Source: Ascaris suum
Lineage: Eukaryota > Nematoda > Chromadorea > Rhabditida > Ascarididae
DNA: 64,000 nt
Direction: 5' to 3'
Assembly: GCA_013433145.1 (NCBI GenBank)
Contig: CM024172.1
Coordinates: 11,432,053 to 11,496,052, forward strand
Shown: one piece after another, positions 12,101 to 27,100 of the stretch
Layout: each line of letters begins with the position of its first letter
How positions within the stretch are numbered: the stretch's first letter is position 1
Notes under the pieces: generated by a model
The model's database searches: none
Seen by the model: only the letters and a program-made list of their open reading frames with translations
Told to the model about the DNA's origin: nothing
Program-made: the position numbers and the translations under genes

Positions 12101-15100
12101 ACCTAACACTGTGTAAAAAAAAACGGGGAAAAAAAAACGACGGAGACAGGTGAAAATGAGCACAAATAAGCATACAGCATGCATTTTTTACTGCACATAT
12201 AGTACCTGCTGTGAGTCGATGTTCGTATCCGCCGTTTGTCGATCCTCAATCCAACAAATAAGATTTCTACAAAAATGCTCTCCTTTCTCACTGATTAATT
12301 GCGATCGTTGATCCATCTCTTCATTGATATGATGCTGTGTCTGCGTCTCAGCATGAACGTCAGAATTGCGTTGATGTTGTTGCAAAAATTCACCCACATA
12401 TCCACTCTCACTATTATATTGTTCTTGTTGTCCTCGTCGAGCAATTCCATGATGATTCACATCATCACCTGATCGATCTTCTCGACATACCTTATCTTGT
12501 TCCAGAATCTCTATCTTTTCACCATAATGCGTCCTATCACGTGTATCGTAAAGTCGATTTTGAAAACGTTGACTTGACTCCGAGATGATTTGCTCTTGTG
12601 ATTGCTCAAGCGCATCGTCAGTGCTTTCTAACTTCTGCATTTGAGTGACAATATTCTGTCGTTGTTCATCAGCCGATTTATGCCAAAATTGTTGCGCATA
12701 ATGCTGTGGGGGAACAGGGGGTTCGTGCGGTGCAATACGTGGTGCATCAAGCATGCGTCGAATAGGTGCTGTTGATGATAACGATTGCTCATTATGACGG
12801 CTTGTGACCGACGCAATATTGCACGATTCGTTGCGTAACGGCAGTCCCGTATCGGTTATTTGTTCAATCGTCTCAACAGCCACCTAAATTCATGTGCCTA
12901 CGCATTCGCTTGCAAACGGCACTACACATATATAAATCAACATGCTCACTGAACCGAAACGACGAAGAAATATTCCGACAGAATAAAAACCAACATCAAA
13001 GAGGTATCGTTGGCCGTTTCTGTTCAGTGAACGGGCAAATTATTTGAGTTACCCACATCAAGCAAGCAACACTCAACACCACACAATGAACAATGTGCAT
13101 CAGTACAATTCTTTCTCTATCATTCGCTTCATAGGAGCCCTTATTGCTTTATTCCCACATATACTGTGCTCCGTTGAAGAGATGACGGATCATCGCAATC
13201 GGTCAAATGGTTCCTTCATAGTGTGCCATAATATTTGTACCCTCTCTTCCTCCTCCCTCCCTTCCAGTTAACCATCGAAATCAAGTCATTTTTTCATGAG
13301 GACTCCTAGGTCGCTATCAACCATCCAAAAATAACAATAATGGTGCCTTGTATGCCCTTCCACTGTATTATACCTGCCTTGAGCACATTTACTTTTGCAG
13401 CTATGAGAGATTATATCAGGTTCATGCTAGGCTTTCAAGCTGAGTTCACCTCATCTATCCTCCATCTACCACTTCATAAGGGAGCTTTGAGAACTTCAAG
13501 AAGCACTTTCTATCACTTACAGTATGCCTCAACGTTGCAACAAGCATTCTAAAGCAGAATGTACAACAATTAACATTCATTGACCTCAAATGAATTAACA
13601 GTTAGGGTCAACTGATGTGACGATGAATCACCCAATGATCGCTTTAACGTCACGAAAATAAGTGAGTTCAATTTATATAAGATTCTGCGAAAGAAAACTT
13701 CAACGCTAAAAATTAAGTCCATTTTATGCAAAATGCACCTCAATTCAATACTACGCATCAGCGAAACCAATACAAACACAGCTTAATAAATCATTTTATA
13801 AATAATCTTGAAAAGATGGTACTCTTTTCGCCAACATTCTACAGTTTATATCAAAATCACCCTAGATGGCCTACCGATTCGGATGCTCTTCGAACCGCTT
13901 CTCGGTGAGCACTCTCGACAATACACGTTACAGGGCTCTCAACTGCTCGTGATATCTCTCCTCCTCTATGATTTGCTGCCACAGCCGTTTGTTCTGCCGA
14001 TGCATCAATCGTCGTCACGTTAACGTGAGGTTCATTCTCCACGGTACCATGCTAAAAACAGCACTCAAATTATGCAGCTCGAAAAAAACAACAACCAACA
14101 ATCACATCCCGCAGGATCGATAAGCACCACCCCAAAGCTGTTCTAAGATGAGAAAATTCTAAGCATTGTTTTTTACACCAAACTACCTTAGGTCAACAAA
14201 TAATACACGCGGAGCTGCTGAAGCAGTCTACGAGGAAAATATAAAAGTTCAGAGCGAAAACCAGAACCAAACGATGAAAATAGCAGTGCATACTAACATA
14301 ATGAATATCTGTGGTTTCTGACTGTGGTGCACGACCGGACTCCACTTGCCCAGCCATCATGTAATCCGATTTCGGCGGACTGCTATATGGTGCAGCTAGC
14401 TGCTGATGAAGACGCGTCGGTGACTTCTGACGGACTGCTAGTGCTGTGCCGAAGGTTGCAATCTTGCGAGGTGATGCCGACATTTTGTACACATTCACCT
14501 AAAAGCAGAAGTGGTGATAGCGTCATACAGTCGTGGCCGAGGATGAAACAGCATCACCCACGATAGATCATATATGCAGAATGATTACTGCACACAGACC
14601 AACAACTGATGCTTAGGAGCTAAATCTGCAGCGATGTTATTCCAGAGTACTATCGCCGAATCGTAACGACTCCGGAGCTCTGATCACTCACTTCACCTTC
14701 ACTTCGGTAACTGCTAAGCGTATATATTCTCACTGCCTTATACGAAAGGAAGAGTGGAATGGGTGGGTTCTCGAGCACAGAGATGTCCCCGAAGTAACAC
14801 TAGCACATATTCAGTTATTCCCCGTGAAGTATGATAATCGCGGTGCGAATCTCGTACCAGTGATCAGCCCACGATCCATCGAAGTATTCCCGCACGTCAT
14901 ACACCGGACACTACAGTGAAGTTCAAGTGATGACAAGTGTCCGGCAAAAAAGTTTACTCTACAATCGGATCAGAACTACAACCCTTTCGACATTTACTTT
15001 ACAGTACCATCAAACCAATACGGCATCGCCTCAAATTGCACCCGAATCTCTTCCGTTTGTAAACGACGCAAATTACTATTTTTTCGTGGTACATCGACGG

Positions 15101-18100
15101 TGATATATGATCATGCATTTGAAGGTAACTAGCCGTTATCGACTAACTGGCGACCAGCTAGCTCTACTATTCCAAAAAGATGAACCGCTCCTAATCAATA
15201 GACTATGATAGAGCAAAGAGGTTTAGCTCCAGTGAGGAGTTGCTGAATCGACCACACCGAAAAGCATCACTACCTACTAAGAGTTATCCTTTATCAGGTC
15301 TTTTGTCTTATCATATCACTTAACATTCAAATGCAACCCCCTATAGAAACACTATTAAATACTCTGTATTTTATTCCCCTTGACGTTATGTTTTTAAAAA
15401 AACCCTTCAAATCACATGCAATTCAGCGCCATCTTTCATGTTCATTGACTGAATCTCGAGTATAGGTCTCACTTCCTGAACAAAAAGATTCAAAACATTA
15501 CCGAGCTCTCGAGTAAATCATCGTGTTGTTCCGGTTTACTTCTGCCTCGGCCATTTTGTGCTGCAACATTCAAAAAACGTTAGCATTTAAATAATATCCA
15601 CAAAAACCACAAAACTATTCAGCTCAACTACATTTTCACTCACTTAAATCAATCACAACATAATGCATTTTGCACCGCCCAATATTTTCCCTTCATTTCA
15701 GCCTATCTTTTCACACACGGAAATATGACACCACATTTCTTGAAAATATTCAGCAAAACAACATATGGTACAAGTGTGATTCTTGACCTACGTTCCTATA
15801 GTTATGATCACATAAAGGTGCCTAGTTTTACTCAGTTCTGCTTGCAGTAACAATCACAATTATAACAACAACGGTAACTGCAACAAAATTGGTGATTATA
15901 AAAATTAGAAACTTAACATCAACAGTAATAAAAATAACAAACAAATAAATTAGAAAAAATAAATAGCAATAATAACTGTAATTAATGGCAATTATAATAA
16001 ACAATTGTAACGACAATTATAGCACAAACTATAACGACGCTATTTATAAGACAAACGACAATTATCTTTAACGTAACTCTGCCAACGCAACTGGCAATAT
16101 CTCCATGATGCCGGCATATAACATGCAGCAATCTATAGTGATCGAAATCAAATTAAACTATTCGCCCATTCTAACAGTCGATACGAATTTTATGAAATAA
16201 ACGCAGAATCCTTTCTACCAGCTACCAGTCGTGCGATTCCCCTGCACTACTACCGGACTTCTCTACTGTATTTTTACGGGATTATTCTGAGTTGAGGTTA
16301 TCAACTGCTTCGGCCATCTCAAAACAGGCCAATTTTACAACATTGTCTCATTCGATATAATAAATGCGGTCAGTACTGAAACACTAGAAATATAAACTGA
16401 TTTTAAAAGACAAGAATACCTTTGCTTCGGAATGTGGGCTTGCTTCCTCTAGCCGGTACAATAAATGGCGCTGGTGCATTATCGTTAGCAACACGCATCG
16501 GATCAGCCACAATATTCGCTGCACTCACTGGTGACGTATAAGCACTCGGCAACTGCTTCGTTGGTGATGCATTCGATACCACACCGATTCGCATACCCGA
16601 ATGACCCATTGCTATACCGCTACAAGGCAAAAAATTTATTATATTCACCATAACATTTTTGCTTAAGAGGATTAAGGGAAGCAATGAATGATTCTGAGAC
16701 GAGGAAAATGTGAGATTTCTATGATATAATCTCAGATGAAAGTCGACAAATGCAGAAATGATCTCTTAATTTCATCAAGTCGTTAAGCAAAGATTCTTCA
16801 TCACAACTTAACACCTCCCGCATTTAGCAGTCAACAGTTCGTAGAATAAAACACTGTACTCTCAACACTATTACCATGACAAGCGAAACAATTAAACATT
16901 GCACGGATTATTTTCCATTCAATGAATGTGACTAAGAATATCGCCATCTTTGAGCGGCAAAATCACCGATACAAACCTCAAACCCTATAAAAGTGTTTAG
17001 GTTCTAGTTTTCATAAAGTACGCTTTGAAAGAACCTAGATTTATTAGATCTAAGTTCGCAAAGTCCTCTTTCACGATATTCCTTAACAAAAAATCCATCA
17101 CACTTAACATGAAACAGGCATAAAAGCACAATTCGCTGACTTACTATTATTGCCTATTAATACATCGCAGTAAATCAGCAAAACTAAAAAAGAATTATCG
17201 AATAAGTGACTTATATTGTTTAATCAAGCACAAATGAGCCATTCGATCCTGAATCCGATTCAGAGATATTTTCTTACTTTTTGAGACAGCAATACTGATT
17301 GACAATGCATATGGCATCCTAACAACATATTCACGATTGCACTTCCTCTCTCGCTATCAAATTACGAGGAAACTGCATCCAAAAATCCGCAATACTTTAA
17401 ACAATCACCGTCCCCTAGCAAAACTGAAATCCTCGACGCCGATGTATCATGGAGGATGGGAAATATTGACTGAGGACAGTAGGCAAGTTTCAGAAACTGT
17501 GCGAGATGTTCTCAACGAATCTAGCAACATCATTATGTGGGAATACTGTTGTAGGCTAATCCGTAAACGCCCACCTTGGTCGTAGGGCTCTTTTAAGCTG
17601 TGATACACCGGAACTCATCCTGCGTGTACCCGGGTACGCTCCAATCGCATAAGATGCACCACCAATCGTTGAGCCGCCTGAGTAATTATCTGCAAAACGA
17701 CGAATTCTCATACAAATAAACAAGACGGGCAAGGATATCATAGATCACCGCCCTAGAAATAATACCATATTTGTATCGCTTCCGATTATCCTCACAATGC
17801 TGCAATCAAATCTATGGCCCATTTCCCGTCTTTTGTCCCATATTTGTCAAATTTCACCTCTGCAATGTGCAAGCATTTATCCCAATAAGCCGTAGCGATT
17901 CCTCCCCCTCAACCATCCAGGCAGTGCACATCGTTCCACTGAGTAAACAAATGATTTCCAACAAAATTTCACCAGATGAGCAAAAAACAAAAAAGTGCGA
18001 ATTATGAAGCAAAAAAATAGCTAACAATGCCTAACTGTTCAGGCCAAATTTTTGTCGACGGTTTTGGATTTGCTCATTCCACAAAAAACGCCCATCACTT

Positions 18101-21100
18101 AAGCAGAAGATTTTAGACTTTTTTCACCCAACTATGCATCTTCAACTAAACGATGATCACTGAACTCAACACGTATTCATTACACACATCCTCCACCCAC
18201 ATTCATTCTCGAGCCTAAAGTAAACCTCTCCGATACGCGAACAGCTGCTCTCTACCCATACAGCTAGGTAGGAGGAGGAAGAAATTGGAAGGAGGAGAGG
18301 GGGAGGAGGATGGGAGGAAGACTTGACAAAGCAAACGAAAAAACGGCAATTAGCACAAGTGAGTATTCAGCTTCGATCATCATTTTAATGCACTTTAAAA
18401 AGAGACCTCTTGCAGCGGATCGATATCCCTGTGATGCGTTAGAGGTCGTCTGACGAACATAAGTTCGTCCACCAATTGTCACCAAATTCGTCCTGCAAAC
18501 ATCATACATATGAATTAATTTGGTACGTCTTCATATATTTACGACATGAAATAATTCAATTCAGGAAATGTTCTCCTTGCCTCTTAAAACAACGCGTCGA
18601 AAAAAAATATTTCAAAGTGATAGGTGAATCCGGAATTCTTTTCCTTGTAATTTTTTCCCTTCAACGACCCGGATATTTTTCTCCGACCAAACCGGTATAC
18701 ACCAGTGAGAGAGCCACACTATCTGAACTGTAAAATAGACAGATGGATTTTGCCCTAAAAATGATACTGCCATGTTGCTATCGATAAACAACGAATATGT
18801 AACGACCGGATCGGATAATTTTATTTTCCATGCTTCAGTACCTCCAAAAAGGAAAAAGAAAAAAAAAGAAAAAGCAAATTTACTTTCCTTCGGCTACTCG
18901 CATTCTTCCCTCCTCCTCAAGCCTACCAGCTCTCATCTTGCTTTCTCCCTTTCTCTCATCTAAACTTATAAAGTAACCTCAACTGACATGATTCTAATGA
19001 GACAGATCGCAATTTCCTATTCAGGTAACTGTAGTTGTGGTTCATCTGCTTTCATATTCATCTAAGATGTGACCATAACTTATAAATTTAATTACAGCTG
19101 CAGTTAGCTAAGGTTCCTCAACTACTTCTGCAGATCATCATCCACCATAATACCTCTAGCAGTGGAAATGAAAGCTGCTTAGTCACATCAAATCCCTCAA
19201 TGGATTTTTTGTTTTCATCAAAAAACACTCCTTGAAGTATTAATTAGGAAACATCATCAATTAAAAACAACGGTTCTACAGTTCTTATCGGTGTACCGCA
19301 TACCCCTATAGCAATATATTGTATTCCCATACTTTGAAACCCCTGATCCTATAGCGATTTCAGCTTCCTGAAACGACCGCATATTTTTGGTGGGAAGGCG
19401 TTTGCTGTCCCACTTTCAGCTTCAGGACAGCAAAACGTCCCACTACAATCACGAAATTCCAAACATACCCATCTTCGGTAATACATGGAGACGGGTGATA
19501 CATATTTGAAGATTAGTGGAGATGGCGAATATTCGACGAAATCTCCCTCTTCAGCGTTAACTTTTTCATGCACCACAAGCTTTCTAAGTTTGCAAAATTT
19601 GATATCAGCGAATTCCGAGCTGAACTCAGTACTTGCCAGCTCACGCCAATATGGCTTGTAATGCTAACGATTTCCCAGCGCAAACGTATATTCGACGATA
19701 AATGAGACACTTATAGAAAATAGAGAATGAAAACGAAAAAATATAAGACATTCGTTTATAATGGCCAAAGATATAAGGCATTTATAATCGAGAAAGCCAA
19801 TTTTCATCATCGGAGTTCCTTACCGCAGGAAATAAACTTCCAGAACGGCAGAAAAGGATGACAGATGAACAACTAAGTGAGAGATGAGACGTGCAATGAC
19901 GACAAAATATTTAAGAAAGATTCTGGATATGTTTACCAGGATTTTTTTTTGACTACATAAAACTGAACAAAATGAAGGTATATGATATTTCAAAGAATTT
20001 ACAAAATATGCCAAAGAATTAAAGTCATTTACCCAGGATTTTGCGTAATCCGATAGGTGGTCTGTGACTGCGACCCATACGAATATCCTGAGGCATTTTG
20101 TTCACTTTGTCGATAATATGTCTCACGAATTGGCCCTCTAAATTATTTAAGCAAATCAATTTTTGCATTGAATTCAATTGCAATTTGACAGCAGCAAATA
20201 AATTTCTTGCCAAGATTTTCATTCGTTATAAAATTCTTAGCCATAATTTTGAAAAAAAAAATGCTACTTCATGCTTTGAACTTCAAAAAAAAGAGAGGAT
20301 AGCACAAAAAGCACAACAGTGTGCTTTTTATGCATAAAAATACTCTAACTAAGGGGCGCAGAATGACAAATTCGCATTCAATATACAAATTCGTGTTAAT
20401 ATTCGATATAACATCAAGTTGATTTTTTTTTTAATTAAATGAAAACCGACAAAACTTACTAGCCAATCATAAAAATATAACTACTATGAATTTTAATAAT
20501 ATGGATAGAAATAGCCAATGAAAGTTATATACGGAAATCAAGAGGGAAATTAACGTCTATTGCTTAAATCCTCACTTGCTATTTGCGCAATCTCAATTTA
20601 TTTCTTTTGCATATTATTGCACCATGCCTAACGAAACGTAATGACTAATTTGTGCTCACCGTATAATAAGCGGCCAAAAAATATACAACGATATGACAAG
20701 ACTGATAAGCGAGTGAATTGACTCATGGCAAAAGATAAGAGATTCGCTGAATTAAAACTGCTACAGCAAGCTTACTTTATTGGCTGTCTGCTTCAAGAAA
20801 ATCCAAAACAATGAAGCATAAAGAATTCTGCGATAAACTAATCGCCATAATAGTTAGAAAGCTCTATTCCCTCATCATTCTATGCAAGTTCAAATGGACT
20901 TATTTGTCGGTGAAGAATATTTCATTGCATACAGAAATATGCAAATATTAGGTAATATGCGAAATTATGTAAAATGGCATGAGAATATTGTAACAATTTC
21001 TTTTGATATGACCACTATGACTCCACGAACCGTTACCGATAGTCTGCCAATAACAGATCAATAAACAGGGAATAAGAAAGAACAGGATGCAATGGTAATA

Positions 21101-24100
21101 ACTAAGGATTGATTAACCTGTACGATATGGGCGATGGCTCAGCGACAGGTGCATTCCGTTGCTGGAGGGTTGTCTGATCGTCAACCTCATCCTCACCTAT
21201 AAAACCAGTTACATTCAGCGTACCTACAGCACACTTCACTAACAACTTGAGATAACCAAATAAAGAAACGAAGCTGCCACTTATATTGCCCGACCCACCT
21301 GCACTTCTACAGGTAAAGAACAACATCATGAACTCAATAGATTCTCTATACTACAATTATCAACCATTTAAACATTACATCACCTTCTATACCTAGGATA
21401 AATCAATAAAATTCCACAAAGCTCAAGTTTTAAGCGCTGGTGATTAATAAAGAAAAAAAAATCGAACTTATGAACTAAACGAAATTTTCACTCTCTCGTC
21501 CTCTCTCCTCGTCTCGATGCAATCATGAAGTTATCTTTTCATCCTTTTCATTAATGAAGTAATGACAAAAATTAATGTTGGTGACATCTCACTAATTAGA
21601 GAGATCAATACTTAAGGATCGATCCAATCTGAGCGAACACCCTTCAATCAATGATGACATTCACCTTTAGTGACAATCTTATTAGTAATACATTAAAGCG
21701 GTTGCTATCACAGTGTTTAGTTTAAGAGAGAGATCTTACTATGTTTCATACTCTATACTCACGAGCGCTGTATCCTCCCCCCCCCCCCCCCCCTCCCTTA
21801 ATTGGAAAATTCATCTGCCATTTGGATAGCTGAAATACCACTAAGCAAAGATCCAACTAGAAGCAACCTACGATCTTTTGCAATCTCGCAGAAAAAACGC
21901 CTATCGGGAAAAATTTTTCCCCGCCATATGTCCAGTATCTTTCCAGGTGCACTTTTTATATCTCAAGCGGCGTGCCTATGTTTTATCCAGTCAATACTTT
22001 TATTCGTTTTGGTGGTGAGTTAAGACATCAAAACTTTGGGTAAAAATATTTCTAAATACGCGTTTCGCGTTCATTGTTAGCAATCATTCCCAACGCTTTG
22101 CTATGAAATGAAAAGATCTAATAATGATGGCTTTCATTATAAATTCATCAGTGCTAACTAGAAACGTACCGAAGTAAGAGGCCAATCCAGCAATCACCGG
22201 AAATGTTTCACTATTTTCTTCGTTGGCTCTCGAAGAATTCGTCGATCGTGATAGATCGCCATAATTGTGATCCTATAGATAATAACACCGTCTCTAATCA
22301 CATATCATCCACGAATGCAAAACACTCAAATGGAGCATTGTTATGCTCTTTAAAGATGCACTTTTCAGGAACCTTTGTTAAAAATACGAAAACGAGCTTC
22401 TACTGCACTGTAACGGTCCTCTCTTTCTAGTGCATGCTTAGTCTTCCACTTCAATGTACAGCAAGGCCGTTAACAACGCCATGATCACTGCAATAATATT
22501 GCGCAAATCTCCACATCCCCACGTAATGAAAGAAATTCAGGGAGCAAATAATCTATACCTGAAGAAATTCGCCTAAAACTAGAGCGTTTTCTAGTTGTTT
22601 TTTTTTTTCTGTGGATCAACAGAGTAATTTGCTGATCATCAAAATGCGATCATTCTCAGTGATTCCATAACTAAAAATTCCAAGTCATTTTGTTGTGAGC
22701 CGCATATTTTGATTACAGATATAAATCATCACTTCAAGTCAAAACAGTAATCCGTGAATTGGAGAGAGAATAGCCGCGATGGGCATATACACTCCTAATG
22801 AACGTTAAGTGCTAGCCTCATATGGTAGTCCTGATGCATGAAGGCGTTCCTGTGAGTCGGATACCGCCTCGCTTCCTTCTTCTTCTTCATCATCGATCAC
22901 GACGCGTCTCAAAGGAAGATTCTCGTCGTCATCATCTCCTTGATAACTGCAATGCATCCATCTTTCAGATTTCAGACATAATCAACGAAGCAAAGTGCAT
23001 AAATAAAACTCAAATTTTCACGCCAATTAGACATAAAACTTTCGCTTTTCAATTAAATCATCTAATCGCTATGACTCACAAAATTGCACTAAAGTGCTTA
23101 AAATAATGTGCTAATTGAGCTGTAAATTCACTGTTAGCCTTACGCAAGTAAGCAAAATTGCCCGCACTCTCATAGATGAGGACTGACCTACGACATAACC
23201 CCTCCCCACCACTATCCTCCTTGGAGAGGAAATCCCCCATCCCTTGCCCATTGGAAGAGGAAATATTTTCAAAAGTAAGTAGGCTAATGAGTGCGAAACT
23301 AAGTAACGGTCGATATAACTAAACGACCATCCAAACTAATTAATGACAGATCATTTCATTTCCGTTATACCTTTCAAACTTCAACAAACTGACTTTTTCC
23401 TCGCTCACAAATTAAATTAATTGAGAGCGCAGAGAAAATTCACCAATTCAATGCTCACTCCATTCAATTTACTCAATGAAGAATCTAATCCTCTCCCATT
23501 TCCCACCCCCTTCCCCCCCCCCCCCCCCCAACAATTGGCATACTCTCACCTGATGGCTGCCGAATCTATTGCACACCATCAAAAGAAAGTGAACAATTCA
23601 CTCTGGAGCACACTCACCTGGCACAAATATAAGCTCTTCTATTGTCCCCACCCCTCCCTTGATTAATGCTTTGGCGAAGACCTCCTGATAAGCGAACTTT
23701 TCATGGAGTACATTTTCCCCAAAGAATACTGTGAATGTTGTTTTCATATTTGGAATTGATTACTGTGCCCGAAATAGTTTTTAGCACCATAGACTAGTGT
23801 TCTTTGGTGATCCATACTTGAAATATATACCTGAATACAGGTGAACACTTCTCACTCAGCCTCATCTTAAGCTGTTTGCTTTTCGATAGTTTTCAACGCT
23901 AAAAAATGGAAAAAAAAAGCGTTTTCTACGATATCGTGCATGTCATGACCCATTATATCCTCAAATTGAAGCAGCAAAGTGGACGATAAGCAACTGATAA
24001 AATATTTGTTATCAGCTGCAAAAATGCCTTCAGAAGGTGAATCCGTAGACGAGCAGCCTCTTCTTCAAGTCCAACATATCTCTATTTCGCATTATCTTGT

Positions 24101-27100
24101 TTCACAATCTATTTATTTTCATTTAATATTTTAATTTTGAGTACTATTATCCAACTTGTTTGCATTGCACGATCGATGTGCATCTGTTTATCATCACTCA
24201 TATTTACAGAGCACTTTTTCAGTGCGCTATAAATTGAGATAGAACCTTGCATCATTTACAGCAGAGACGGAGATAGGAATAAGAGAAAAGAGTGTCCGAA
24301 GTTTCAGCTAGTAGTAATTTCTGAAACATTTGGTAATCAGAAAGATGATCCATCTTCCAGGAAAAGCATTCAATTCTATAAATTATTAGCCACAAAACTA
24401 TCCCCTTGTTCACTGCCGAAGCAAGACATTTCGAAGCCGAGTACTCCATACTAATAGAACACTTTAATTCCAAGGACAAACCGACCTCAGGACTTTCGAT
24501 ATTGAGTCAAAGGTAGTTTGTCCCATTTGTCTCAAACCTTTGATGTGTCAAAGCAGCGGCATAAGACTATTCTCGGCACCCAGTTGCTCCAGCACAACAA
24601 CTTCCCGGTACTAGGACACGTTTCCTAATTCCTGATCCGATCCCGAATCGGTTTAATGCACGATCATACAGGGACGGATTAAGCGGTTGATGGTCGCTAA
24701 ACCCTTCATATGATAGTCAATCAAAACTGATGTGCGTTTGTTCACCAAAAATACCATCAAACATAATGGCTCGTAAAGAAATTGGTGACATGTATCAACC
24801 CATAATGTGGACCATACTCAATAAAATCTTCATTTCGGTGGTTCAAGAGCTGGATCTACAGACATATAAAAACACCAACCATCATAATAATTACAGCTTA
24901 TAAAAATTAATTAGCAAAAATATATTCGATGTAAAGATATTTTTGAATATTTGAATGTTAACGTATGGAAATTCTTTGATAATTGAAAATGAAGTTTTAT
25001 CTCTCCCCTCTTCCCGTCATTTATCCTTCCATTCTCCTGTCTCTCCGGCAACCGATTAAGTCATTTCCCTTCTTCTCGAAAGTTGATTCCCTCCAAAAAA
25101 ATTCTTCGAGTAGAAAATAAAAACCTACGCAGGTTGTTCACGTCGTTCTTGTCCGACCGATGAAATAAAATTACGCTCATTCGATTGAACCATCTCGTTG
25201 CTATTCGACTCAGACACTGCAAACATCTTCATATGAACTATTGCCGCAAGTGAACTTAATTAAATGAGGTAAAATTCAATTTGCATTGCAATTTGCTAAG
25301 GTGAAATTCATAGGGCGGCAATTTAAAAACCTAAGATAACCTGAAACAAAAATTTGCATAAATATTTGATTATTGGTGAATGAATTATTGATAAAATATA
25401 TTGATTTACGAGTCTCTCGATTATAAAAAAAAACACATATTGTGCTAGCGTTTGTATCTAATTTATTTGCTCAAGCACTTTCTTAAACCTATATTCCCGA
25501 ATGTGTAATCGTGAAATACTCGAAATGATTTGTATGTTATCGATTTTGTGGCATAGAATTTATGTTCGCTATTTGCATATCAATTAATCAATTAATTCAC
25601 CTATAATTCAAGTTGGAATTAAATAAACTTGAATTAGGTGATCAAGGATAAGTTGCTAACGATAGAAAATGCGAGCATAATATTTTTTTTTCTTACACCT
25701 GCGGATTTATTGTGCAGATTAGAAACTCCTTTGTTCATTTGGGTATTGCGCGCCTTGGCGTTATATGAAAATGCGCCATTTTTTTTTTACCGGGCGATCA
25801 TGCATTTCGATAGCGATCGTCAAAATTATTGCGTAAAAGCGCTCTATGGCGACCTCATCTTTTCACATACCTGCCACTTATATTGTAAGTCTTGGTCCTC
25901 CTCTATCATCTTTCACACTGATTTCGCAACTGGGAAAAAACCGCTATTTTCTATATCGGTCGATTTTTCATTTTATAGCGATTTGATGACGAAGAATAAA
26001 TCTCTAGAGAAAGATTTGTGCAAACATTCATTCAGTCTTGGAGGAATCATTTTAGATATGCGTTAAGCGCTGATAATTTTTTCAACCGGTTGGTCAATTG
26101 GGTCTTATGCAAAACCACATATCATAACACCTCCTCGCACTCACCTTTACATTTTTCATTTATAACTGTACTTCAATAAGCCTACTTCAACTTGGAAAAT
26201 GAAATACCCGGTAGGTTGCAGATACCTCTTAGCTATCACCTGGGCCAAGACTTACCTCAACGGCTTCATTACGCTCTCTGCCTAACGACTTGGTGCCACA
26301 CACCCTTATATTTGGCAACTGTATCGGGGGGAGGGGGCTATATATAGCTACTCTTTGGTGAAATTATTATACCATAGGTCAACGTCATGATATCCTGAAT
26401 TATAATCGACAATACCTGCTTCACATGCGTTCTTATGCTCAGAATGTGCACTAATGACCATAATATTGAAATAAATTTGAGTTTTGAAGGCTCACCGTCG
26501 AGTGAAGAATGATGTGAATATAGACGAAATTATTCTCGTCGAATTATTGCAATAAATGCAATTATCGTAACGCAATGAATTATTATAATTTTGCCTTTAT
26601 TAGGAAATCATATCGTTGAGAATTCGAATGAATCAACTGATAGCAATGGGAACCTGAAATTATGAATTTTTTTTTTCCTCAACGATTTTATTTTATTTTA
26701 TTTTTTTTTTAAATTTTTTAAACGAATTACATTTGGAATTAATAAAATATCAAATAGAATTTTAATAATATCGATCAATGAAACGATAATTATACGATAT
26801 TTTTCCATCTATAAAAATTCAATTAAAAAAAAAAAGAAAAAGAAAAACAACGCTGATAAATTTTCAACAACGATAATTTTATTGAAGATTTAAATTAAAA
26901 TTTTCCAATGAAAAAAAAGCATATATATATGCATAACTAACAAATATTTAAGCATATTAACTAAGCTATACAACTAAGTTCCTAATTTCAAATAAGACAT
27001 AAGGATCGACGATGAAAACATTTCAAGAAGCTAAGTTAAAGAATTTTTGATCGCATGCCAAACAAACTCCGCCCTTATATTTATACGCCACATTTGGTGT

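Noticed and set aside
20025..20222. Alternative frame [17 protein letters not shown] in the 20.1-kb exon
   Set aside because: Its phase cannot join the exon at 21118 (AG|A) or 18492 (GG|G). The Y/S/Q-rich frame joins both.
25638..26066. 142-codon plus-strand open stretch
   Set aside because: Hydrophobic and Phe-rich with no homology, no supporting splice partner and position within an intron of the minus-strand gene. Likely chance.
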